Shown here: piece by piece, positions 1 to 5,027 of the stretch | Layout of the letters: each line of letters opens with the position of its first letter | Numbering within the stretch: position 1 is the first letter of the stretch | Source: Chromatiales bacterium | Lineage (GTDB): Bacteria > Pseudomonadota > Gammaproteobacteria > SZUA-140 | Assembly: GCA_031285245.1 (NCBI GenBank) | Contig: JAITWN010000009.1 | Span: 1-5,027, forward strand | Direction of reading: 5' to 3' | Length of the DNA: 5,027 bases | The notes under the pieces: generated by a model | The model's database searches: none | Seen by the model: the letters and a program-made list of their open reading frames with translations, nothing else | Told to the model about the DNA's origin: nothing | Position numbers and translations under genes: made by a program

Positions 1-229
1 GGTGCCCGCTACTTTTTTCCCGGCCGGTGGGCGCGTCGGGGCTCCGCGCCCTTAAAATGTGTTGGGGCCACCGCCGGTCACTTCGCCTGCGAGCGCAGGA
101 CTAGGCAGGCCCCGGACACTTTTTCAAAACACGGAGCCGCTACACGCCAACAGTTTTGAAAAGTGTCCCAGGCCTGCCTCGAAAGATCTGTTGATGATCT
201 GGGGAAAACCTGCGCGCGATAGCGCAAGC
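1..229. other. Non-coding, palindrome-rich stretch downstream of the beta-propeller gene
   Basis: No convincing gene is visible. The only open frames are short, rich in Arg, Pro and Ser, and run on into the antisense of the propeller gene. The stretch contains several inverted repeats: the 8-base palindrome CCGGCCGG (20-27); a GGGCGCG/CGCGCCC hairpin with a 9-nt loop (29-51); CCTGCG/CGCAGG (86-99); and the long imperfect repeat listed separately (103-179). Such clustering is typical of intergenic repeat elements or the 3' ends of transcription units. Bases 1-60 may belong to a feature that continues to the left, which cannot be judged here. Confidence 0.6.
103..179. repeat. Imperfect 27/28-nt inverted repeat with 22-nt loop
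   Basis: The left arm (103-130) and the reverse complement of the right arm (153-179) both begin AGGCAGGCC and end with a T-run followed by CAAAAC. They differ at two central bases and by one extra T in the left arm. The loop is 131-152. The repeat lies 50 bp past the stop codon of the minus-strand propeller gene, so it could fold in that transcript as a stable hairpin and stop transcription or protect the 3' end. No T-run follows the stem in either direction, so it is not a canonical intrinsic terminator. A dispersed palindromic element or the paired ends of a small mobile element is equally possible. Confidence 0.75.
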
Positions 230-1474
230 CTATCCGAGCGTCCACACGCGCGAGTGCGGCAAAGGTTGACCGACCGCGGCGATACGTTCGACGATCTCAT
301 CGCTCTCGGCATCGATGACCACCAGTGCGCCATTCTCACCGTTCGAGGACAGCACGACACCGCCCGCAAACGCGAGCGATCCCGAAGGTGAGCCGAGGCG
401 CAGTTCACGGCGCAGCACCAGCTTCGGCAGCGTCGTCAAATCGATGACCAAGAGCGCATCGGCCTTGAGATTGGCCTGTTGCTCGGGGCTACCGGAGCTG
501 CCCGTGGTGAGATAGAGCCGCGTGCCAGTGGGGTTGAAGTAGTATTTGCTGACGTAGATATCCGGCAGAGCCATGCGATCGACGATCTGCATGCTTTCAA
601 GATCAAGCACAGTCAAAGTCGCGACGACATGAGCGGGATCGGATTTGCGATCTGCGCCACGCCCAATGATGTAGCGCCCACCCGGCACCATGAACAAATT
701 GCTGTTGCCCTTGAAACCCAGGCGGCTCTCGATCTTGTTGGTGCGCGGATCAATGACAGCAATGTTGCCGTAGCCATTATTGAGGTTATACAAACGACCG
801 GTATGTGGTGAATACACCAAGCCGTGGGGGAAGGAATTATTGGGCACACCAGATTTGCCGCCCTCTTCCTTGTCCGCCTCGCAGAGGTCAATGGTATCCA
901 GCAAGCGCAGAAAATCCGCGGGCTGCGCCGGATCATTGCCGATCACCGACAAAGTGCCATCCTTGAGATTGCTGATGTAAGCCCGACGCGGCACTTCAGG
1001 CGCGCGTGTCGTTGGAAAAGTGTAGGCCGCCTGGTGATGACCGCGTCCGACACAGACGGTTTTGAGATAGCTCGCATCGGCGCTATCGACAGCGTCAATG
1101 ATGGTGACCGAAGAGCCGGCATCGCCACAGTTGAGGCGATCATTGCCCGTCTGCTTGTCGCCATCGTTCATGAACCAGCGCCGCGTCGAACCCGGATCTT
1201 CATAGATGTGTGCGGGGAAGGCATCGGCGGGGAAATTGGCCTGCACATTGATCTTCTTGCTAGCCGGATCGAGCAGAACCGCACGCTGATCGCGGGTGAG
1301 TCCGACAAAGATCGGCTTGTATTCGGCTTCAAAGCCGCTCTCGGGCGTGGTGGGAAGCACCTGGGTCTCTGTTTTGCCGCTCTTACGGCTGACCACCGCC
1401 AGCGCCCCGGTCGCACGGTTGCCCGCGTAATAGCCGACGACAAAATCACCTTTCTTTTCAGCTGACTGGGTCAT
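230..1474 (-). CDS. YncE/YVTN-like beta-propeller repeat protein, probable cytoplasmic or non-classically located
   Basis: A 414-residue protein made of repeated beta-propeller blades. Blade-like units include residues 16-30 (GALAVVSRKSGK), 164-180 (RAYISNLKDGTLSVIGN), 217-250 (HGLVYSPHTGRLYNLNNGYGNIAVIDPRTNKIES), 284-302 (ATLTVLDLESMQIVDR), 311-346 and 366-398 (ALVVIDAESDEIVER). The pattern 'display of a value, then V-I-D-x-x-T/S-x-x-I-V' is that of the YVTN/YncE family, whose members often bind ligands or act as scaffolds; no enzyme activity can be assigned. Cysteines at 116, 141 and 198 and the C-V-G-R-G-H-H patch (141-147) stand out as possible metal or disulfide sites. No signal peptide is visible, which is unusual because many YncE relatives are exported. 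An in-frame TGA at 1510-1508 rules out a long N-terminal extension. The gene lies 41 bp downstream of the small membrane protein on the same strand, so an operon is likely. The Shine-Dalgarno sequence is weak. Confidence 0.85.
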   Translation of the reverse strand: MTQSAEKKGDFVVGYYAGNRATGALAVVSRKSGKTETQVLPTTPESGFEAEYKPIFVGLTRDQRAVLLDPASKKINVQANFPADAFPAHIYEDPGSTRRWFMNDGDKQTGNDRLNCGDAGSSVTIIDAVDSADASYLKTVCVGRGHHQAAYTFPTTRAPEVPRRAYISNLKDGTLSVIGNDPAQPADFLRLLDTIDLCEADKEEGGKSGVPNNSFPHGLVYSPHTGRLYNLNNGYGNIAVIDPRTNKIESRLGFKGNSNLFMVPGGRYIIGRGADRKSDPAHVVATLTVLDLESMQIVDRMALPDIYVSKYYFNPTGTRLYLTTGSSGSPEQQANLKADALLVIDLTTLPKLVLRRELRLGSPSGSLAFAGGVVLSSNGENGALVVIDAESDEIVERIAAVGQPLPHSRVWTLG

Positions 1475-1515
1475 GATTTCAAGATCTCGAATAAAGTCTA
1501 GAATGCATCAGCGGC

Positions 1516-1737
1516 TCATTGACTCTGGCCATCGCCTTCGACGGACCTCGAGCGTTCGCGGCGCGCCATGAGGAGGCCGACCATCACGGGCAGGACCACC
1601 ACCATGAACACAGCGAATCCCACGAGAAAAGAGCCAGATTTGTTATCGAAGCGCGCCATAAAAACGATGAACAGAATGATGAGCGCGGTAGCGACGGTAT
1701 ACAGTACAAAGCGGGTGAGTTCTTTCATGGCCGGCAT
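1516..1737 (-). CDS. Small two-helix membrane protein, unknown function
   Basis: A 73-residue protein if it starts at MPAMKEL, or 70 residues if it starts at MKEL (base 1728). Two strongly hydrophobic stretches, about residues 11-28 (VLYTVATALIILFIVFMA) and 37-57 (SFLVGFAVFMVVVLPVMVGLL), flank a short polar loop (RFDNKSG). The second is followed by a basic RRERSR tail, which should lie in the cytoplasm. The shape is an inner-membrane helical hairpin. I do not recognise the family. The frame stays open far upstream, but that extension would run through the palindromic repeat and antisense to the peptidase gene, and it has no membrane or domain character, so a start at 1737 or 1728 is preferred. 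No clear Shine-Dalgarno precedes either Met; a TATACA sequence abuts the first. The gene probably leads a transcript with the propeller gene. Confidence 0.7.
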   Translation of the reverse strand: MPAMKELTRFVLYTVATALIILFIVFMARFDNKSGSFLVGFAVFMVVVLPVMVGLLMARRERSRSVEGDGQSQ

Positions 1738-1803
1738 TGTATACCATTGGCGAGCGCAGGAAAGTCGGCTACTGCCGCCCGCTCTGCACAAACTCTCCCG
1801 CTT

Positions 1804-1878
1804 CGTCATTGCGAGCCGAAGGCGAAGCAATCCATGCCGCGCCTGGATTGCCACGGCGCTTTGCGCCTCGCAATGACG
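1804..1878. repeat. 75-bp palindromic miniature repeat with CGTCATTGCGAG ends
   Basis: The left arm (1804-1834) starts CGTCATTGCGAG and ends GCAATCCA. The reverse complement of the right arm (1844-1878) starts and ends with the same two blocks, with a variable middle (CCGAAGGCGAA against GCGCAAAGCGCCGTG). The loop is only 9 nt (1835-1843). From general knowledge, this 'GTCATTGCGAG...GCAATCC' palindrome occurs in many copies in unrelated bacterial genomes and behaves like a non-autonomous mobile or REP-like element; I do not assign a family name. It sits between two divergent genes and ends 39 bp before the metallopeptidase start codon, so it could affect transcription of either gene. Both arms stay open in the peptidase frame by chance. 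Confidence 0.85.
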
Positions 1879-1881
1879 GTC

Positions 1882-1910
1882 TTGAAGCGCAAAGAGCGGG
1901 ATCGTAAGCT
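1882..1910 (+). promoter_or_regulatory. Weak candidate promoter for the metallopeptidase gene
   Basis: TTGAAG (1882-1887) and TAAGCT (1905-1910) are 17 bp apart, matching the sigma-70 consensus at four of six and three of six bases. Initiation would fall close to the ATG at 1918, giving an almost leaderless message, which would fit the lack of a Shine-Dalgarno sequence there. The match is weak and could be chance. If real, it lies immediately outside the palindromic repeat, so insertion of the repeat would have displaced the original upstream sequence. Confidence 0.2.
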
Positions 1911-1917
1911 GGCGCCC

Positions 1918-3102
1918 ATGACTGAAGATCAACATCAACGATTGCTGCAACTGCTGTCGCAGCCGACTGCGCCATTTCGCGAACAGCATGTCATCGGCCA
2001 TCTGAGCACGCTGCTGGAATATAGTGGCGTGCCCTTTTTCCAAGACCCCATCGGCAATCTCGTGCTCGGCGTCGACTCCGCCCGCGCCTACCGGCGCGTG
2101 CTGCGCGAACGCACGTCCGAGCCGCTGCGGCTGTTCGTCGCGCACATGGATCACCCTGGATTTCACGGCATGCGCTGGCTCGCGCCGAACCGGCTCGCGG
2201 TGCGCTGGCATGGTGGCTCTCCACTCAAACACCTCGCCGGCACGCGCATGCGCGTCGTGAGCGATGAAGGCATCATCGGCAGCGGACGACTCGGCAAAGT
2301 GGTCCTCGCCGCCAGCGGCTGGTCAATCGACACCGCGGAAATCCGCGTTGACTTCGATACTCCCGCAGCACGTCCACGCGCTCGTGCCCTCTATGGCGGT
2401 TTTGATTTCCGCGCACCAGTCTGGGAAACCAAAGGAAAGATCTATTGCCCTGCCGCCGACGATCTCGCTGGCGTATTCGCCATCATCGAAACCGCCTGCG
2501 CGCTGTGGCGCCGCCGTCGAGGACGTCCCCAGCGACGTCCTTGGCGCCATCGCCCCTTCCTCGGCCTGCTCACGCGCGCCGAGGAAGTCGGCTTCGTCGG
2601 CGCGGTCGGACATCTCGAACTCGGCTGGCTACAAGAGCGGCGTCGGCCCATCGTTGGCATCAGCCTTGAAGCCTCGCGCACACTACCCGGCGCGCAAATT
2701 GGCAACGGCCCGGTGGTGCGTCTCGGCGATCGCCGCACGGTGTTCAACGCCGATGGACTGCGGGTACTCAGCGAAGTAGCGCAAACCACTCTGCCCGGAC
2801 GCCATCAACGCCGCATCATGGATGGCGGCTCCTGCGAAGCCACAGCGATGACGGCCTGGGGTATCCCGGCAATCGGCATCTCCGTACCGCTCGGCAATTA
2901 CCACAATCAAGGCGTTGAAGGCGGGCCAGACTGCCGCGGCCCGGGCGGGCCTGCACCGGAGTTCGTCAGCCGCGACGACATCTCGGGATTGCTCGAACTG
3001 TGCACGGCATTGATGAGCGCAAAGCTGCCCTGGCAAGACCCATGGGCAGAGCAGCGCAGCGCGCTGCGCAAAAATCGCGACCGCCTGCAGCGTCTGCTGT
3101 GA
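1918..3102 (+). CDS. M42-like dinuclear metallo-aminopeptidase/hydrolase
   Basis: A 394-residue protein with the architecture of the M42 (glutamyl aminopeptidase/cellulase M) clan. The metal-site motifs appear in order: A-H-M-D-H-P-G-F (His76, Asp78), A-D-D-L-A-G (Asp181/Asp182, bridging aspartate), R-A-E-E-V-G (Glu222 as general base, Glu223 as metal ligand), S-L-E-A-S (Glu251 where most M42 enzymes have Asp) and G-N-Y-H-N-Q-G (His329). A full metal set suggests an active cytoplasmic enzyme that removes N-terminal residues from short peptides or deacylates a small amide. Between the bridging Asp and the Glu pair, residues 198-212 form an Arg-rich loop (nine Arg in fifteen). The ATG at 1918 is chosen because homology-like sequence begins there (MTEDQHQRLLQLLS); the in-frame ATG at 1873 lies inside the palindromic repeat. 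The nearby RimK-like ligase recalls the osmolyte NAGGN clusters, which also pair an M42 enzyme with an ATP-grasp ligase, but this looks like a different M42 branch. Confidence 0.85.
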   Translation: MTEDQHQRLLQLLSQPTAPFREQHVIGHLSTLLEYSGVPFFQDPIGNLVLGVDSARAYRRVLRERTSEPLRLFVAHMDHPGFHGMRWLAPNRLAVRWHGGSPLKHLAGTRMRVVSDEGIIGSGRLGKVVLAASGWSIDTAEIRVDFDTPAARPRARALYGGFDFRAPVWETKGKIYCPAADDLAGVFAIIETACALWRRRRGRPQRRPWRHRPFLGLLTRAEEVGFVGAVGHLELGWLQERRRPIVGISLEASRTLPGAQIGNGPVVRLGDRRTVFNADGLRVLSEVAQTTLPGRHQRRIMDGGSCEATAMTAWGIPAIGISVPLGNYHNQGVEGGPDCRGPGGPAPEFVSRDDISGLLELCTALMSAKLPWQDPWAEQRSALRKNRDRLQRLL

Positions 3103-3346
3103 AGGAAGCCGGCTTCCGCTCCAGAAAATAGCCAGAGATTAACGCTGGCGCCCCACTCCCCGACTTCGAGGCCTCTACGAACTGAGCTCCCCCAATATCA
3201 AACCTTAGGGCAGCGTTCGAGCGGCCAGGATGGCGAAGAGCGGGTCTCGTCAGGCGACACGCAGCACGCCTGCCTCTACGAGCTCTGCTCCGCTCGCGCT
3301 ACCCCGGGCCGCCATGAAAATGTATTATCGCGCGATGGAAAATTCC
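3103..3346. other. 244-bp spacer between metallopeptidase and C39-like peptidase genes
   Basis: It opens with the perfect 14-base palindrome GGAAGCCGGCTTCC (3104-3117), 1 nt after the stop codon. No T-run follows, so it is at best a weak or Rho-assisted terminator. The rest has no recognisable gene. The frame of the next gene is open back to about 3230, but the predicted residues there (Ser/Thr/Arg/Ala-rich, low complexity) look non-coding. Some relatives of the next protein carry a fused N-terminal GNAT acetyltransferase domain; nothing in this spacer resembles one. The length suggests the C39-like gene may have its own promoter. Confidence 0.55.
3323..3328 (+). promoter_or_regulatory. Weak candidate -10 box ahead of the C39-like gene
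   Basis: TATTAT at 3323-3328 matches five of six bases of the sigma-70 -10 consensus and stands out in a G+C-rich spacer. No good -35 hexamer lies 16-18 bp upstream. If used, transcription would begin near 3335, at or just before the in-frame ATG at 3335 and 12 nt before the preferred ATG at 3347. It could be part of the coding start instead, because an in-frame ATG at 3314 also precedes it. Confidence 0.2.
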
Positions 3347-4078
3347 ATGAAGATCGAGATCCTTCCGCAACCGGACAGCACCACCTGTGGACCGACATGC
3401 CTACATGCAATGTACCGGTATTTCGGCAAGGACATGCCGCTGAACCAGGTCATCGAACAGATCCATCGTTTGGATCACGGCGGCACGCTGGCGGTATTTC
3501 TCGCCACCCACGCTTTGCGCCGCGGATTCGCCACAACGATCTACACCTACAATCTCGAAATGTTCGATCCAACCTGGTTTGACGCACGAGCGCATGCGCC
3601 AAATGTCATCGAACGCCTGCGCCGCCAGCTGGCGGCGAAAGACGCTATCACCTACGCGCAAGCCACTGACGGCTACATCGACTTCATCGAGCAAGGCGGT
3701 ATCCTCAAGTTCGAGGATCTGACCATCGATCTCATTGTGCGCTATCTAAAGCGCGATATTCCGCTGCTTACCGGACTCAGCGCTACCTATCTGTACCATT
3801 CCGCGCGTGAACACGGCCCGAACTGCGAGTATGACGACATCTACGGCTATCCGAGTGGGCATTTCGTCATTCTCGGTGGTTATCGCGCTGATACCCGCAC
3901 CGTACAGATCATCGATCCGATGCATCCCAATCCGATGGCACCCACTCAGCACTATGAAATCAACATAGATAGAGTCATCGGCGCTATTCTGCTCGGCGTT
4001 CTTACACACGATGCCAACCTGTTGGTGATCGAGCCAGGAAAACCACTTCCGCAAGCGTCATGTCGATATTCATCGTAG
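3347..4078 (+). CDS. C39-like papain-fold cysteine peptidase partnered with RimK-like ligase
   Basis: A 243-residue protein from the chosen start MKIEILPQPDSTTCGPTCL. The opening is typical of C39-like peptidases: Gln8 as oxyanion-hole residue, Cys14 in T-T-C-G-P-T as nucleophile, His172 in P-S-G-H-F-V-I-L-G-G and Asp190 in I-I-D-P-M-H complete the triad. No signal peptide or membrane segment is seen, so it should act in the cytoplasm, unlike the C39 domains of bacteriocin exporters, which are fused to ABC transporters. In-frame ATGs at 3314 and 3335 are alternatives. The one at 3347 is preferred because GGAA (3337-3340) is well placed as a ribosome binding site and the conserved domain starts there. 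The 3' end overlaps the ligase gene by 19 nt in another frame, which indicates translational coupling and joint function. It may cleave, or by transfer form, peptide bonds in the ligase product. The GNAT domain fused to many relatives is absent. Confidence 0.88.
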   Translation: MKIEILPQPDSTTCGPTCLHAMYRYFGKDMPLNQVIEQIHRLDHGGTLAVFLATHALRRGFATTIYTYNLEMFDPTWFDARAHAPNVIERLRRQLAAKDAITYAQATDGYIDFIEQGGILKFEDLTIDLIVRYLKRDIPLLTGLSATYLYHSAREHGPNCEYDDIYGYPSGHFVILGGYRADTRTVQIIDPMHPNPMAPTQHYEINIDRVIGAILLGVLTHDANLLVIEPGKPLPQASCRYSS

Positions 4079-5027
4079 TCAACAACCCCGAAGACTGGCC
4101 GCTGCATGTGCACGGCGCCGAAGTCGTCGCCGCCAAAACCTATCTGTCGGATCCGCGTTTCATGGACATGCGCGGCGTGAAGATTTTCAATCTGTCGCGC
4201 TCGTATCGCTATCAGAGTCTTGGTTACTACGTGTCACTGCTCGCCGAGGCGCGCGGCCACAAGCCGCTGCCAAGCGTCAACACCATCCAGGACATGAAGT
4301 CGCAGACCATCACGCGCTTTGTTTCCGATGATCTCTTCGAGCTGATACAAAAGAGTCTCGCACCGATCAAGTCTGAGGAATTCGTACTCAGCATCTACTT
4401 TGGCCGCAATGTCGCCAAACGCCATGATCGCTTGAGCCTCAGTCTGTTCAATCTGTTTCCAGCGCCGCTGCTGCGCGTGCGTTTCATCCACAATCGCAAT
4501 TGGCAACTGCAAAGCATCGGCCCGATCGCAGCGAGCGATATTCCGCCTGAGCATCAATCTTTCGTCATCGAAGCGGCGAGCGAATATTTCGCCGGACGGC
4601 GCTCGCGTCGGCGCGAAACACGCGAACGCTACGATCTCGCCATCCTGCACAACCCGAACGAAGCGCAGCCACCGTCAGATGCGAAAGCGCTGCGCAAATT
4701 CGTCAAGGCCGCGCAGCAGCTCGATTTCTCGGTAGAAATGATCACCAAGAATGACTACGGCCGCATCGCTGAGTTCGATGCGCTGTTCATCCGCGAGACT
4801 ACTGGCGTCAACCATCACACTTATCGTTTCGCGCGGCGCGCCAAAGCCGAGGGACTCGTGGTCATCGATGACCCGAGCTCCATTCTCAAATGCACCAACA
4901 AGGTGTATCTGGCCGAGCTCATGCAGCGCCATCGCATCCCAACGCCCGATACCAACATCGTCAACCGCAGCAATCTGCAAACGGCGTGCGCCTCTGCGAC
5001 CCTGCCCTGCATTTTGAAACAGCCCGA
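4060..5027 (+). CDS. RimK-like ATP-grasp ligase with RLAN-type N-terminal domain (3' end outside window)
   Basis: The first 322 codons are present, open to the window edge without a stop. The N-terminal half (MSIFIVVNNPEDWPLHVHGA..., with FNLSRSYRYQSLGYYVSLLAEARGHKPLPSV at residues 43-73) matches the RimK-like ATP-grasp N-terminal (RLAN) domain. Residues 245-252 (RETTGVNH), 268-281 (VIDDPSSILKCTNK) and 286-295 (LMQRHRIPTP) form the pre-ATP-grasp linker, and Lys320 in L-P-C-I-L-K-Q-P is the first ATP-contacting lysine. ATP-grasp ligases of this group activate a carboxylate as acyl phosphate and join it to an amine; RimK itself adds glutamates to ribosomal protein S6, but RLAN members act on other, mostly unknown substrates. 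No strong Shine-Dalgarno lies before the ATG at 4060; AGGAA is 19 nt away, so translation probably depends on ribosomes finishing the overlapping peptidase gene. The gene should continue for roughly 150-180 codons, judging from family size. Confidence 0.9.
   Translation, partial: MSIFIVVNNPEDWPLHVHGAEVVAAKTYLSDPRFMDMRGVKIFNLSRSYRYQSLGYYVSLLAEARGHKPLPSVNTIQDMKSQTITRFVSDDLFELIQKSLAPIKSEEFVLSIYFGRNVAKRHDRLSLSLFNLFPAPLLRVRFIHNRNWQLQSIGPIAASDIPPEHQSFVIEAASEYFAGRRSRRRETRERYDLAILHNPNEAQPPSDAKALRKFVKAAQQLDFSVEMITKNDYGRIAEFDALFIRETTGVNHHTYRFARRAKAEGLVVIDDPSSILKCTNKVYLAELMQRHRIPTPDTNIVNRSNLQTACASATLPCILKQP

Noticed and set aside
59..391. 110-codon plus-strand open frame at the left edge.
   Set aside because: It crosses the inverted repeat and continues antisense to the propeller gene; low-complexity composition and no ribosome binding site.
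824..1465. 213-codon plus-strand open frame.
   Set aside because: It is fully antisense to the propeller gene, which has clear repeat structure; the predicted protein resembles no family I know.
1519..1917. N-terminal extension of the metallopeptidase frame to 1519 (133 more residues).
   Set aside because: It runs antisense through the membrane-protein gene and across the palindromic repeat. The residues are His/Glu/Arg-rich without domain character, and the M42-like sequence begins at 1918.
1738..2232. N-terminal extension of the small membrane protein to 2232 (238 residues in total).
   Set aside because: The added part is antisense to the metallopeptidase and spans the repeat; only the last ~73 residues look like a protein.
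1918..3102. Assigning the M42-like gene to the NAGGN osmoprotectant system.
   Set aside because: The asparagine-synthetase-like amidotransferase of that system is not in the window, and the motifs (HMDHPGF, GNYHNQG) differ from what I recall of that M42 branch.
3104..3117. GGAAGCCGGCTTCC palindrome as an intrinsic terminator.
   Set aside because: It has no unpaired loop and no following T-run, so it is recorded only as part of the spacer.
3230..3346. Upstream extension of the C39-like protein.
   Set aside because: The extra ~39 residues are low-complexity and precede the conserved ILPQPDSTTCGPTC opening; the start at 3347 has the better ribosome binding site. Starts at 3335 or 3314 remain possible.
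4234..4650. 138-codon minus-strand open frame.
   Set aside because: It is the antisense shadow of the RimK-like ligase gene, whose residues match the family along the whole stretch.

Overview
This is bacterial DNA with a high G+C content by eye. A gammaproteobacterium is likely, possibly of the Xanthomonadales/Nevskiales type. The reasons are the gene families, especially a RimK-like ligase with an RLAN-type N-terminus beside a C39-like peptidase, and the codon use. The genus cannot be fixed from this window. There are five protein-coding genes in two divergent groups, and no rRNA, tRNA, CRISPR array or transposase.

Left side (minus strand, read right to left). A 73-residue two-helix membrane protein (1516-1737) lies 41 bp upstream of a 414-residue YncE/YVTN-like beta-propeller protein (230-1474); the two probably share a transcript. 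Downstream of the propeller gene, bases 1-229 hold no convincing gene. They are dense in palindromes, including an imperfect 27/28-nt inverted repeat (103-179).

Divergent spacer. Between the membrane protein and the first plus-strand gene sits a 75-bp palindromic repeat (1804-1878) whose ends read CGTCATTGCGAG/CTCGCAATGACG. This is the signature of a miniature repeat family found in many bacterial genomes.

Right side (plus strand). An M42-like dinuclear metallo-aminopeptidase (1918-3102) is followed after 244 bp by a C39-like papain-fold cysteine peptidase (start chosen at 3347, end 4078). The peptidase overlaps by 19 nt the start of a RimK-like ATP-grasp ligase (4060 to beyond the window edge). 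The ligase has an RLAN-like N-terminus, and the window ends just after the first ATP-binding lysine of its ATP-grasp domain.

The right-hand trio is the notable part. It combines a carboxylate-amine ligase, which forms peptide-type bonds, with a tightly coupled cysteine peptidase or transpeptidase and, a little upstream, a metallo-aminopeptidase. Together they look like a small system for making, trimming or recycling a ribosome-independent peptide or a peptide tag on a protein. The substrate is unknown and the system continues to the right of the window.
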